Source of the DNA: Bradyrhizobiaceae bacterium
GTDB taxonomy: Bacteria > Pseudomonadota > Alphaproteobacteria > Rhizobiales > Xanthobacteraceae
Direction of reading: 5' to 3'
NCBI GenBank assembly: GCA_003105195.1
Contig: PQAH01000024.1
Coordinates: forward strand, 1-64,000
Length of the DNA: 64,000 nt
Each line of letters opens with the position of its first letter. Within the stretch, counting starts at the first letter, position 1. A program made the translations under genes and the position numbers. Shown here piece after piece: positions 7,864-16,671 of the stretch. A model generated the notes under the pieces. That model saw only the letters and a list, made by a program, of their open reading frames with translations, searched no databases and was not told the DNA's origin.

Positions 7864-8574
7864 TCACGCGACCGTGCCATGCAATCGCCGCGTCGGCGCG
7901 GGAGAATGCGGGCGCGGTCGACGCGCCGTCCCGCGCAGGAAGATCGCGACCGCATGGTCCACGCTGCGCGCGATCGCGCCGCGTACCTCGCGCGCCGGGC
8001 GAGCGCCGAGCAGCAGACGGATCTGTGCATGACCCAGCACCATGCCGAAGAACTGCTCGGCCGCGAGATGCGGATCCTCGATCCGCAGGCTCTTCTGGCG
8101 CATCAGGAACTCGGCGAGACCGCCGACCACCTGGGTCGGGCCGCTGCGGTAGATCTCCCGGCCGAGGCGCTTGAAACGCGCGGACTCTGCCACCACCAGC
8201 CGGTGCAGGGCGAGCGAGGAGGTGGCGAGGGCGAGCTCGAGATAGCGCCGGCCGACATCGCGCAACGCGACCTCCGGCGGCGCGTCGCCGAGCGCGAAAC
8301 GGTCGATGCGGCCGACGAGGCGGCGCGCCATCTCGTCGACGATGGCGCCGAACAGGCCTTCCTTGCTCTCGAAATGGGAATAGACCGTGACCTTCGACAC
8401 GCCCGCCGCGCGTGCGACCAGCTCCATGCTGGTGGCGCGGAAGCCGTGCGCGAGAAACGCGCGCCGTGCCGCGCGCAGGATGCGCTCGTGCTTGGCGGCG
8501 TCGAGCGGGCGCCCGGGCCGCGGCGCCCGCGGCACGGCGGCGGGCACGAAATCGTGAACGGCTGGTGCGGCCAT
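7864..8574 (-). CDS. TetR/AcrR family transcriptional repressor
   Basis: 236 residues. The N-terminal HTH (ILRAARRAFLAHGFRATSMELVARAAGVSKVTVYSHFESKEGLF, about residues 32-75) is a textbook TetR DNA-binding domain; the C-terminal helical domain resembles the AefR-like or TetR_C ligand domain. It is divergent from the RND pump genes with about 70 bases between starts, the usual arrangement for a local repressor of the pump. The start at MAAPAV (8574) avoids a poor leader. A near-palindromic operator candidate lies at 8607-8621. Confidence 0.92.
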   Translation of the reverse strand: MAAPAVHDFVPAAVPRAPRPGRPLDAAKHERILRAARRAFLAHGFRATSMELVARAAGVSKVTVYSHFESKEGLFGAIVDEMARRLVGRIDRFALGDAPPEVALRDVGRRYLELALATSSLALHRLVVAESARFKRLGREIYRSGPTQVVGGLAEFLMRQKSLRIEDPHLAAEQFFGMVLGHAQIRLLLGARPAREVRGAIARSVDHAVAIFLRGTARRPRPHSPAPTRRLHGTVA

Positions 8575-8606
8575 TTGGTCCCCGGGCCGGCGTGGCGCCG
8601 GCAATA

Positions 8607-8621
8607 ACTGTACGGTAGAGT
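8607..8621 (+). promoter_or_regulatory. Candidate TetR operator
   Basis: ACTGTACGGTAGAGT is a 15-bp imperfect palindrome (ACT-n-TAC-n-GTA-n-AGT) in the only non-coding gap between the divergent tetR and RND adaptor genes. Site length and position suit a TetR-family dimer that would repress both directions. Confidence 0.5.
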
Positions 8622-8648
8622 ATGGGAATTGTCACACGGGAACCGTCG

Positions 8649-9723
8649 ATGCGAAGAGGCGCGATGCGCTGGTCGGCCGGGATCGTGCTGGTCGCCCTGC
8701 TGGCGGTCGGCGGCGCCTGGCATCCGCGGCACCGGCGGGTCGGCCAGCAAGGCGGCGCCGGCGAGCGGCGCCGCGCCCGTGACGGTCGCGGCCGGGCCGG
8801 TCTCGCGCGGCGCGGTGCGGCGCGAGATCGAGGCGGTCGGCACGCTGCGCTCGAACGAGTCCGTGATCCTGCGCCCGGAGATCGCGGGCCGCATCACCGA
8901 GATCCTGTTCCAGGAAGGCCGGCCCGTGAGCAAGGGCGCGCCGCTGATCCGGCTCGACGCCACGATTCCGCAGGCGCAGCTCGAGCAGGCGCGCACCAAT
9001 CTCGAGCTCAGCCGGGCCAACCACGAGCGGGCCCGCGACCTCTTCCGGCGCGGCGCCGGAACCGAGCGCGCGCGCGACGAGGCGGTCGCCAAGCTGCAGA
9101 CCGACGAGGCGGCACTCGCGCTCGCCCAGGCGACCTTCGCCAAGTCGACGATCCTCGCGCCGTTCGACGGCATCATCGGCCTGCGCCGCATCAGCGTCGG
9201 CGACTACGTGAATCCCGGCCAGGATCTCGTCAACCTCGAGAACATCGAATCGCTGAAGGTCGATTTCCGGATTCCCGAGATCTACGCGACCAAGCTGCGC
9301 GTGGGACAGGCACTGCAGGTGCGGCTCGAGGCGATCCCGGGCCGGCCCTACGAGGGCGAGGTCTACGCCATCGACCCGGCCTTCGATCCCAACGGCCGCG
9401 CCGTGGTGCTGCGCGGGCGCCTGCCGAACCGCGACGGGCTCCTGCGCTCCGGCATGTTCGCGCGCGTCACGCTGCTGGTGGACGCGACCGAGAACGCGAT
9501 CGTCGTGCCCGAGACCGCGCTCGTCCCGGTCGGCCAGGATCACTTCGTCTACCGGGTCGTAAACGACAAGGCCGTGCTCACGAAGGTGAAGGTCGGGCAG
9601 CGGCGGCGGGGCCGGGTCGAGATCGTCGACGGGCTCGCGCAGGACGCGATCATCGTGATCGAGGGCGCCGTGAAGCTGCGCGACGGCGCCCAGGTGCGCG
9701 TCGTCGCTGCGCCGGGGGCCTGA
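8649..9723 (+). CDS. RND efflux periplasmic adaptor (MFP), apparent frameshift near N-terminus
   Basis: HlyD/AcrA-type adaptor: barrel and lipoyl half-motifs (EIAGRITEILFQEGRPV and LAPFDGIIGLRRI), a coiled-coil hairpin (about QLEQARTNLELSRANHERA), then beta-barrel and membrane-proximal domains. It links the inner-membrane pump to an outer-membrane channel. The body of the protein reads in the frame open from 8629 to 9723, but that frame has a Cys/Arg-rich, implausible N-terminus. A perfect signal anchor (MRRGAMRWSAGIVLVALLAV) starts at 8649 in the neighbouring frame. One base must be gained or lost at about 8700-8750 to join them. This is either a sequencing error or a real inactivating shift. 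The stop is 3 bases before the pump gene. Confidence 0.85.
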
Positions 9724-9726
9724 GCC

Positions 9727-12700
9727 ATGTGGCTCTCCGACCTCTGCATCCGCCGGCCGGTCTTCGCGACCGTGATGAGCCTGATCATCGTGCTGGTCGG
9801 GCTCGTCTCCTTCAACCGGCTGACCGTGCGCGAGTATCCCAACGTCGACCGGCCGGTTGTGCTGGTGGAGACGATCTGGCGCGGCACCAGCGCGCAGGTG
9901 CTGGAGAGCCAGGTCACGCGCGTGCTGGAGGAATCGATCGCCGGCATCGAGGGCATCGACTTCATCCGCTCGATCACCCGGCAGGAGCGCAGCCTGGTGG
10001 TGGTCCAGTTCGAGCTCTCGCGCAACCAGGACACGGCGGCCGCGGACGTGCGCGACCGCGTCGGCCGCGTGCGCGGGCGGCTGCCGAGCGAGATCGAGGA
10101 GCCGGTGATCTCGAAGTCGGAGGCGGACGCGCAGCCGATCATGTATCTCGCCTTCTCGTCCGACCGCCATTCGCCGCTCGAGATCACCGATTTCGCCGAC
10201 CGGGTCGTGAAGGACCGGCTGCAGTCGATCACGGGCGTCGCCGAGGCGCGGATCTTCGGCGAGCGGCGCTACGCCATGCGGATCTGGCTCGACGCCGCGC
10301 GGCTCGCCGCCTACAACCTCACGCCCCAGGACGTCGAGACGGCGCTGCGCAACCAGAACGTCGAGGTGCCGGCCGGGCGCATCGAGAGCCAGGACGTCGA
10401 GTTCACGGTGCTCTCGGAAACCGACCTGCGCGCGCCCGAGCAGTTCGGCGCGATCATCATCAAGGACGCCTCGGGCTATCCGGTGCGCCTGCGCGACGTG
10501 GCGCGCATCGCTCTCGGTCCGGTCGACGAGCGGGTCTCGGTGCGCTTCAACGGCAAGAGCGCGGTCTCGCTCGGCATCGTCAAGCAGGCGGTCGCCAATC
10601 CGCTCGACATCTCCAGGGGCGTGCGCGAGGAGCTGCCGGCGATCCGCGACCTCCTGCCCGACGGGATGCGGGTCGACGTCGCCTACGACAGCTCGATCTT
10701 CATCCAGGCCTCGATCGACTCGGTCTACTGGACGATCGGCGAGGCGGTGCTCCTGGTCGTGCTGGTGGTGTTCCTGTTCCTGCGCAGCGTGCGCGCCACC
10801 CTGATCCCGCTCGTCACCATCCCGGCCTCGCTGATGGGCGCCTTCGCGATCATGTACGCGCTCGGCTTCTCGGTGAACACGCTGACCCTGCTCGCCATGG
10901 TGCTGGCGATCGGGCTCGTGGTCGACGACGCCATCGTCGTGCTGGAGAACATCTACCGGCACATCGAGGAGGGCATGAAGCCGGTGGCGGCGGCGTTCAA
11001 GGGCATCCGCGAGATCGCCACGGCCGTCATCGGCATGACGCTCACGCTCGCAGCCGTCTACGCGCCGATCGGCTTCATGTCGGGCACCACCGGCCGGCTG
11101 TTCACCGAGTTCGCCTGGGCGCTCGCCGGTTCGGTGCTGATCTCGGGCTTCGTGGCGCTGACGCTGAGCCCGATGATGTGTTCGCGGCTGTTGCGCCACC
11201 AGGAGAAGCACGGGTTCTTCTACAATCTCGTCGAGCGCGCGCTGGTGCGCCTGACCGCGGGCTACGGGCGCGTGCTGCGGTCCGTGCTGCGCTTCCGGCC
11301 CGTGGTGATCGTGATCGGGCTCGCGGTGGCGGGGAGCAGCTACTTCCTGTTCACGACCATCAAGCCCGAGCTCTCGCCCACCGAGGACCGCGGCACCATC
11401 ATCGGCTTCTTCATCGGCCCGGAAGGCTCGACCATCAACTACATGGAGCGCTACGCCAAGGAGATCGAGGGAACGCTCTCGAACATCCCCGAGGCGACCC
11501 ACTATTTCGTCGTCTCGGGACGGCCGACGCTCTCGCAGGGCATCTCCTTCACGCGGCTCAAGCCCTGGGGCGAGCGCGAGCGCAAGCAGCAGCAGATCGT
11601 GGAATCGCTCGGCCCCGAGCTCGGCAAGCTGCCGGGCGTGCGGGCCTTCGCGACCAACCCGCCCTCGCTCGGGCAGAACGCGAGTTCGAAGCCGGTGTGG
11701 ATCGCGCTGCAGGCCTCGGTGCCGCCGGACGAGATGAACCGCATGGTCGAGGCCGTGATGGCGGAAGCCGAGAAGCATCCGGCGCTCGCCAACCTCGACA
11801 CGCGGCTCAAGCTCAACGTGCCGGAGATCCGGGTCGCGGTGAACCGCGACAAGGCCGCCGACGTCGGCGCGCAGGTCGAGACCATCGGCCGCACCCTCGA
11901 GACCATGCTGGGCGGACGCCAGGTCACGCGCTTCAAGCAGAACGGCAAGCAGTACGACGTGATCGTCCAGGTGGCCGATATCGAGCGCACCAACCCGGAC
12001 GATCTCTCGAAGATCTACGTGCGCGGCGCCAACGGGCAGATGATCCAGCTCTCCAACCTGGTCGAGGTGCACGAATCGGTCGCGCCGCGCGAGCTCACCC
12101 GCATGGGCCAGATCGGCGCCGCCGACATCAACGCCAACGTCGCGGCCGGCCACTCCCAGGGCGAGGCGCTGGCGGCGCTGGAGGCGGCGGCCCGCAAGGT
12201 GCTGCCGGCCACGGTGCAGATCGACTACCTGGGCGAGTCGCGCGAGTTCAAGCGGGCCTCGGCCGACATCTACCTCACCTTCGTGCTCGCGCTTCTGTTC
12301 ATCTACCTGGTGCTCGCCGCGGTGTTCGAGAGCTTCGTCGACCCGCTGATCATCATGCTGACGGTGCCGCTGTCGATGACCGGCGCGCTCATGGCCCTCA
12401 AGCTCGGCGGCGGGACCATGAACATCTACAGCCAGGTGGGGCTCGTCACCCTGGTCGGCCTCATCACCAAGCACGGCATCCTGATCGTGGAATTCTCGAA
12501 CCAGCTGCAGGACCAGGGGAAGTCGCGGATCGAGGCCGTGATCGAGGCCTCGGCGCTGCGGCTGCGGCCGATCCTGATGACCACCGGCGCCATGGTGCTG
12601 GGCGCGCTCCCGCTCGCCATGGCGGTCGGCGCCGGCGCGGAGAGCCGCAACCAGATCGGCTTCGTGATCGTCGGCGGCCTGCTGCTCGGCACGCTGCTCA

Positions 12701-12816
12701 CCCTGTTCGTGGTGCCGACCGCCTACACGTTGCTGTCGCGCCGGCGTCCGGGCGCCGCGCAGGCCGAGGGCGAGGCCGGCTACGCCCCGGTGCCGCAAGC
12801 CGGCCCGGCGGAGTAG
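9727..12816 (+). CDS. RND efflux pump inner-membrane transporter (AcrB/MexB-like, HAE1 family)
   Basis: 1029 residues, the standard HAE-RND length, with two halves each of one helix, a large periplasmic domain and five further helices. The N-terminus is CIRRPVFATVMSLIIVLVG. TM4 carries GLVVDDAIVVLENI, the proton-relay Asp pair, and the second half ends with GLITKHGILIVEFSNQL. It is a proton-driven exporter of hydrophobic compounds. It starts 3 bases after the adaptor stop, so the two are co-translated. No outer-membrane TolC-like gene follows; a channel from elsewhere would be needed. Likely repressed by the divergent TetR. Confidence 0.96.
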   Translation: MWLSDLCIRRPVFATVMSLIIVLVGLVSFNRLTVREYPNVDRPVVLVETIWRGTSAQVLESQVTRVLEESIAGIEGIDFIRSITRQERSLVVVQFELSRNQDTAAADVRDRVGRVRGRLPSEIEEPVISKSEADAQPIMYLAFSSDRHSPLEITDFADRVVKDRLQSITGVAEARIFGERRYAMRIWLDAARLAAYNLTPQDVETALRNQNVEVPAGRIESQDVEFTVLSETDLRAPEQFGAIIIKDASGYPVRLRDVARIALGPVDERVSVRFNGKSAVSLGIVKQAVANPLDISRGVREELPAIRDLLPDGMRVDVAYDSSIFIQASIDSVYWTIGEAVLLVVLVVFLFLRSVRATLIPLVTIPASLMGAFAIMYALGFSVNTLTLLAMVLAIGLVVDDAIVVLENIYRHIEEGMKPVAAAFKGIREIATAVIGMTLTLAAVYAPIGFMSGTTGRLFTEFAWALAGSVLISGFVALTLSPMMCSRLLRHQEKHGFFYNLVERALVRLTAGYGRVLRSVLRFRPVVIVIGLAVAGSSYFLFTTIKPELSPTEDRGTIIGFFIGPEGSTINYMERYAKEIEGTLSNIPEATHYFVVSGRPTLSQGISFTRLKPWGERERKQQQIVESLGPELGKLPGVRAFATNPPSLGQNASSKPVWIALQASVPPDEMNRMVEAVMAEAEKHPALANLDTRLKLNVPEIRVAVNRDKAADVGAQVETIGRTLETMLGGRQVTRFKQNGKQYDVIVQVADIERTNPDDLSKIYVRGANGQMIQLSNLVEVHESVAPRELTRMGQIGAADINANVAAGHSQGEALAALEAAARKVLPATVQIDYLGESREFKRASADIYLTFVLALLFIYLVLAAVFESFVDPLIIMLTVPLSMTGALMALKLGGGTMNIYSQVGLVTLVGLITKHGILIVEFSNQLQDQGKSRIEAVIEASALRLRPILMTTGAMVLGALPLAMAVGAGAESRNQIGFVIVGGLLLGTLLTLFVVPTAYTLLSRRRPGAAQAEGEAGYAPVPQAGPAE

Positions 12817-12833
12817 CGGTTCCGGCCGCGTCG

Positions 12834-12858
12834 CGGTTCCGGCCTTCCGCCGGAACCG
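12834..12858 (+). terminator. Hairpin after RND operon
   Basis: CGGTTCCGGC and GCCGGAACCG form a 10-bp stem around a 5-base loop, starting 17 bases after the pump stop codon. The stem is strong but has no T-run; it is probably a terminator or mRNA-stabilising hairpin. Confidence 0.5.
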
Positions 12859-12984
12859 GGCGCGGAGCGAAACGCGCGCGGCGACCCGGCGGCCCCCGGT
12901 GCTGCCATTGGCCACTCCCCGCGATGAACCCGAGCGCCGTCTCGGCCGTTGACCCGCATCCATTCGAACCAGAGGGAGCGTGCC

Positions 12985-14169
12985 ATGCGCCGCGATCTTG
13001 CCTTGCCGTTGGCCTTCGCAATGACCGCCGCAGCGGGCACCGCCCAGGGACAGCAGGAGCGGACCATGCCGAGCGAGACCACGCAGGTGCGCACCGAGAC
13101 GCTGGCGCGGGGGCTCGAGCACCCGTGGGCGATGGATTTCCTTCCCGATGGGCGCATGCTGGTGACGGAACGGCCCGGACGGCTGCGCGTCGTCGGCAAG
13201 GACGGAGAGCTGTCGGAACCGCTCGCGGGCGTGCCGAAGGTGTTCGCGGAAGGGCAGGGCGGACTGCTCGACGTGGCGGTCGCTCCCGATTTCGCGCAGA
13301 GCCGGCAGGTCTATCTCAGCTACGCGGAGCCGGGCGGGAACCGCACGGCCGGAACCGCGGTGGCGCGGGCGCGCATGACCGCGGATGCGACCGGTCTCGA
13401 GAACGTGGAGGTGATCTTCCGCCAGACGCCCAAGGTGGACGATTCGAAGCATTTCGGGTCGCGCCTCGCCTTCACGCGCGACGGCAGGCTGTTCGTCACC
13501 TTGGGCGAGCGCTTCAAGTTCGATCCCGCCCAGGACCTCGCCGACCATCTCGGAACGGTGGTGCGCCTGAACCTCGACGGCTCGGTTCCCGAGGACAATC
13601 CCTTCGCGCAGCGCGACGGCGCCCGGCCGGAGATCTGGTCCTACGGCCACCGCAACATCGAGGCCGCGGCGATCCACCCACGGACCGGCGCGCTCTGGAT
13701 CGCCGAAATGGGCCCCAAGGGGGGCGACGAGCTGAACCGGCCGGAGGCGGGCAAGAACTATGGCTGGCCGCTGGTGAGCCATGGCGAGCACTATGACGGC
13801 CGGAACATCCCGGATCCCTCGACCCGGCCCGACCTCGCGGGCGTGGTCCATCAGTGGACGCCGGTGATCTCACCGTCGGGCATGGTGTTCTACACGGGCG
13901 ACCTGTTCGACGGGTGGCGCGGCTCCACGCTGATCGGCGGGCTGAGCGCGAAGGCGATCGTGCGCGTCGCGCTGGAGGGCGATCGGTTCGCGGGCGAGGA
14001 GCGCATTCCCCTGAACGCGCGCGTGCGCGACGTGCTTCAGGGGCCCGATGGCGCCGTCTACGCGGCGACGGACGAAGCGAACGGCCGCATCCTCCGGCTC
14101 ACGCCGGCGGCGCGAGGCGCCGCGCGCGAAGGGGCGCCGGGCCGGACCGAAGGGGCGGCGGCGGACTGA
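12985..14169 (+). CDS. PQQ-dependent aldose sugar dehydrogenase (YliI/Asd-like), periplasmic
   Basis: 394 residues with a signal peptide (MRRDLALPLAFAMTAAAGTAQG) preceded by GAGGGAG. The mature protein is a six-bladed propeller of the soluble glucose/sorbosone dehydrogenase family: LEHPWAMDFLPDGRMLVTERPG at the start of blade 1, then GHRNIEAAAIHP and IAEMGPKGGDELNRP around the PQQ site. Such enzymes oxidise aldose sugars in the periplasm using PQQ. No pqq biosynthesis genes are in the window. It converges with the hydrolase gene, with only 18 bases between stops. Confidence 0.9.
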   Translation: MRRDLALPLAFAMTAAAGTAQGQQERTMPSETTQVRTETLARGLEHPWAMDFLPDGRMLVTERPGRLRVVGKDGELSEPLAGVPKVFAEGQGGLLDVAVAPDFAQSRQVYLSYAEPGGNRTAGTAVARARMTADATGLENVEVIFRQTPKVDDSKHFGSRLAFTRDGRLFVTLGERFKFDPAQDLADHLGTVVRLNLDGSVPEDNPFAQRDGARPEIWSYGHRNIEAAAIHPRTGALWIAEMGPKGGDELNRPEAGKNYGWPLVSHGEHYDGRNIPDPSTRPDLAGVVHQWTPVISPSGMVFYTGDLFDGWRGSTLIGGLSAKAIVRVALEGDRFAGEERIPLNARVRDVLQGPDGAVYAATDEANGRILRLTPAARGAAREGAPGRTEGAAAD

Positions 14170-14187
14170 CGGCTCACGGCGCTCGAA

Positions 14188-14766
14188 TCATCCGAGCGCG
14201 ATCTCGCGCAGCTGCGGGAACGCGTCGCCGCCGAGATCCGCCGCCGTGAAGTGGCCGAGGGTCTCGAAGCGGTGCCGCACGAGGCCGGGGAGCGCCGCCG
14301 CGATCGCGTCGGCCGAGCGCAGCACCGACGGGTGATCGTCGGACGAGACCATGAGATGGACGGCGCGCACGCGCTGTCCCAATGCCGGGTCGATCGCAAA
14401 ATCGAAGAAGTCGCGCGTGCGCTCCCGTTCCGGATCGATCCACGGCGCGACCAGGATCAGCTTCGCGGCCCGCACCCGCGTCTCGCCGAGCCAGCGCAAC
14501 AGGAAGCCCGCGCCGCAGCTGTGGCCGATCAGCAGCGTCCCGTCGTCGACATCGAAGCGATCCAGCTCGCGCTTCCACAAGGGGTAGACGGGCTCGTAGG
14601 CCTGCGGCATCTCGGGCGTCTGGGCGTGCACGCCGGCCGAGAGCAGCTCCTTCCGGATCCAGGGCAGCCAGTGGCTATTGGAGAGCGAGGGATACTGCGG
14701 ACCGAAATATTCGGCCCGGTCGCAGGTGCCGTGCACGATGACGGCGTTGCGCGGCGGTGCCGTCAC
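14188..14766 (-). CDS. Alpha/beta hydrolase, RBBP9/YdeN-like
   Basis: About 192 residues. VIVHGTCDRAEYFGPQ at the N-terminus and IGHSCGAGFLLRWLG hold the oxyanion strand and the GHSxG nucleophile Ser; a late SSDDHPS and GHF supply the Asp and His. This matches the small serine-hydrolase RBBP9 family. The GTG start at 14766 overlaps the TGA of the upstream gene as GTGA, which strongly supports this start and shows translational coupling to the SGNH-MBOAT operon. Substrate unknown; an esterase acting on acylated sugars would fit the context. Confidence 0.8.
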   Translation of the reverse strand: MTAPPRNAVIVHGTCDRAEYFGPQYPSLSNSHWLPWIRKELLSAGVHAQTPEMPQAYEPVYPLWKRELDRFDVDDGTLLIGHSCGAGFLLRWLGETRVRAAKLILVAPWIDPERERTRDFFDFAIDPALGQRVRAVHLMVSSDDHPSVLRSADAIAAALPGLVRHRFETLGHFTAADLGGDAFPQLREIALG

Positions 14767-15113
14767 CAGCGCGCCTCGCGCAACCCATCGAACAGCGCCC
14801 GGACGGTCGGCCGCACCCGGGCGGGCCCCCAATCGAGCATCAGCGCGTGCCAGCCGTCGGCGCCGCGCACCAGCGCGTCGCTCAGGCGGCTCTCGGGCAG
14901 GTCGCGGGCGAAGCTGCGCAAGTCGGCGGAGCCGAAGACCGCCATCAGCAGGAAGGCGACCGCGATCACGACGCCGCTCGTGCGGACGCTGCCCGGCGTT
15001 TCCGCGGAGGCCTCGGCGCGCGCCGGCGCGCGTTCGCGCGGTGCGGCGCGAGCCCTCACGGGGCTGACGCGGGCGATCTCGGGAGGCGAGGCGATCGCGG
15101 TCCTGTCGTGCAT
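14763..15113 (-). CDS. Small single-span membrane protein in MBOAT operon
   Basis: 116 residues. After an Arg/Ala/Pro-rich cytoplasmic N-terminus there is one hydrophobic span (SGVVIAVAFLLMAVFGSADL, about residues 48-67) and a C-terminal domain likely outside the membrane (RSFARDLPESRLSDALV). I do not recognise the family. It begins 20 bases after the MBOAT stop and its own stop overlaps the next start as GTGA. Position suggests an accessory subunit of the acyltransferase, comparable to the small partners that bridge MBOAT proteins and periplasmic SGNH enzymes. Function is inferred from context only. Confidence 0.72.
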   Translation of the reverse strand: MHDRTAIASPPEIARVSPVRARAAPRERAPARAEASAETPGSVRTSGVVIAVAFLLMAVFGSADLRSFARDLPESRLSDALVRGADGWHALMLDWGPARVRPTVRALFDGLREARW

Positions 15114-15133
15114 TCCCGGCTCCGTCTGTCGCG

Positions 15134-16603
15134 CTAGAATTGGAAGTAAACGAAGGGCGCCACCCCTTCGGGACCGATGAACTTGATCGTCAGCAGCGCC
15201 GTGGCGAACATCAGTCCGAGCATGAGCGCCGGCGCATGGCGCAGCGCGGCCGCGGCCCGCTCCAGCGTATTGCCGGGGAGGAACTGGACGCCCACCGACG
15301 CGACGATCAGGGTCAGCAGGAAGGGAGTGAAGACCTCCGTGCCGCCGGATCCCGCGAACATCTGCCTGAAAAAGGTGAGCGCGACGTCGAGGTCGGGCGC
15401 GCGGAAGAACACGGCCGCCAGCGTGAAGACGTGGAAGGTGAACAGCCAGCCCATGAGGGAGAACATCGCGGCGCGGGCCGGGTCGACCGCCACGCCGCCC
15501 GCCGCCGCGTTCCGGGTCCCGGCCGCATCCTCCCGAAGGCGCCAGCGGGCCTTGACGATGCGCTCGAGCACCAGCGCGCCGCCGAGGATCGCGCCCCAGA
15601 TGATGAAGGTCCAGTTGGCGCCGTGCCACAGCCCGCCGAGCAGCATGGTGAGGAACAGGTTGCGGTGCATGCGCCAGCCGGTCTCGCGCCGGTCGCCGCG
15701 CAGGGTGCGGTAGAGATAGTCGCGCAGCCAGGTCGAGAGCGAGATGTGCCACCGCTGCCAGAGCTGCTGGAGCGAGGTCGCGGAGAAGGGCCGGTCGAAG
15801 TTCCGCTTGAAGCGGAACCCGAGCAGGGCGGCGGTGCCGATCGCGATGTCGCTGTAGCCCGAGAAGTCGCAATAGACCTGGATCGCGTAGGCGTAGTGCG
15901 CCGCGATCAGGTCGGCGCTCGTGGCCGATTCCGGGGAGGCGAAGACCGGGTCGACCAGATCGACCGCGAGGTAGTGCGCCACGACCGTCTTCTTGAGCAT
16001 CCCGGCCAGGATCAGGATGAAGCCGAAGATCGCGGCGACGCGCGGGAGCTCGGCGGGCCGTGCAAGCTGCGGGATGAAGTCCGAGCCGCGCACGATCGGA
16101 CCGGCCACGAGCTGCGGAAAGAACGAGATGTAGAGGAAGAGATCGACCGGCGCGGCGACCGGCTTCACATGGCCGCGGTGGACGTCGACCACGTAGGAGA
16201 TCCCCTGGAAGGTGAAGAACGAGATGCCGATCGGCAGGATGATCTCGAGGAACGGGAGGTCGCGCTGCAGGCCCAGCGCCAGCAAGAGGTCGGTCAGGCT
16301 GTCGAGGAAGAAGCCGTAGTACTTGAAGAAGCCGAGCGTCGCGAGGTTGGCGCCGACGACGGCGAGGACGATCCACTTCCGCGCGCGCGGGCGTTCGGTG
16401 CGCCCCAGCGCCACGCCGCCGAGATAGTTGACGGCGGAGCTGCCGGCGAGCAGGGCGACGAAGCGCCAATCCCAGAAGCCGTAGAAGAAGTAGCTCGCCC
16501 CGAGCAGCAGGAGCTTGCGCGAGGGATTGTGCGCGCGCAACGCCCAGCCGAGCGCGAAGACGAGGGTGAAGAACAGGGCGAAGGCGAGTGTGGGAAACAG
16601 CAT
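15134..16603 (-). CDS. MBOAT family membrane O-acyltransferase (AlgI-like)
   Basis: 489 residues with about 10-11 transmembrane helices. The MBOAT hallmark is present: LLGGLWHGANWTFIIWG with the invariant His at about residue 327, preceded by FDRPFSATSLQQLWQRWHISLSTWLRDYLY-type residues typical of AlgI/DltB. AlgI-like proteins move acyl (usually acetyl) groups across the inner membrane for transfer to exported polysaccharides. With the upstream SGNH protein and downstream small membrane protein it forms a likely O-acylation system. No alginate or cellulose genes are nearby, so the acceptor polymer is unknown. Confidence 0.92.
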   Translation of the reverse strand: MLFPTLAFALFFTLVFALGWALRAHNPSRKLLLLGASYFFYGFWDWRFVALLAGSSAVNYLGGVALGRTERPRARKWIVLAVVGANLATLGFFKYYGFFLDSLTDLLLALGLQRDLPFLEIILPIGISFFTFQGISYVVDVHRGHVKPVAAPVDLFLYISFFPQLVAGPIVRGSDFIPQLARPAELPRVAAIFGFILILAGMLKKTVVAHYLAVDLVDPVFASPESATSADLIAAHYAYAIQVYCDFSGYSDIAIGTAALLGFRFKRNFDRPFSATSLQQLWQRWHISLSTWLRDYLYRTLRGDRRETGWRMHRNLFLTMLLGGLWHGANWTFIIWGAILGGALVLERIVKARWRLREDAAGTRNAAAGGVAVDPARAAMFSLMGWLFTFHVFTLAAVFFRAPDLDVALTFFRQMFAGSGGTEVFTPFLLTLIVASVGVQFLPGNTLERAAAALRHAPALMLGLMFATALLTIKFIGPEGVAPFVYFQF

Positions 16604-16671
16604 GGTCGCTCAGCCCTCCCGAGCGGAATCGCTCGCGACCGTCGCCGGCCGCAGGCTGCGGAACCGGAAGG

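Noticed and set aside
8622..13851. Very long open frames on both strands across the RND pump genes
   Set aside because: These are GC-rich shadow frames (Arg/His/Asp/Gly-rich, no domain) antisense to or frame-shifted from the real pump; only the frames with family motifs were kept.
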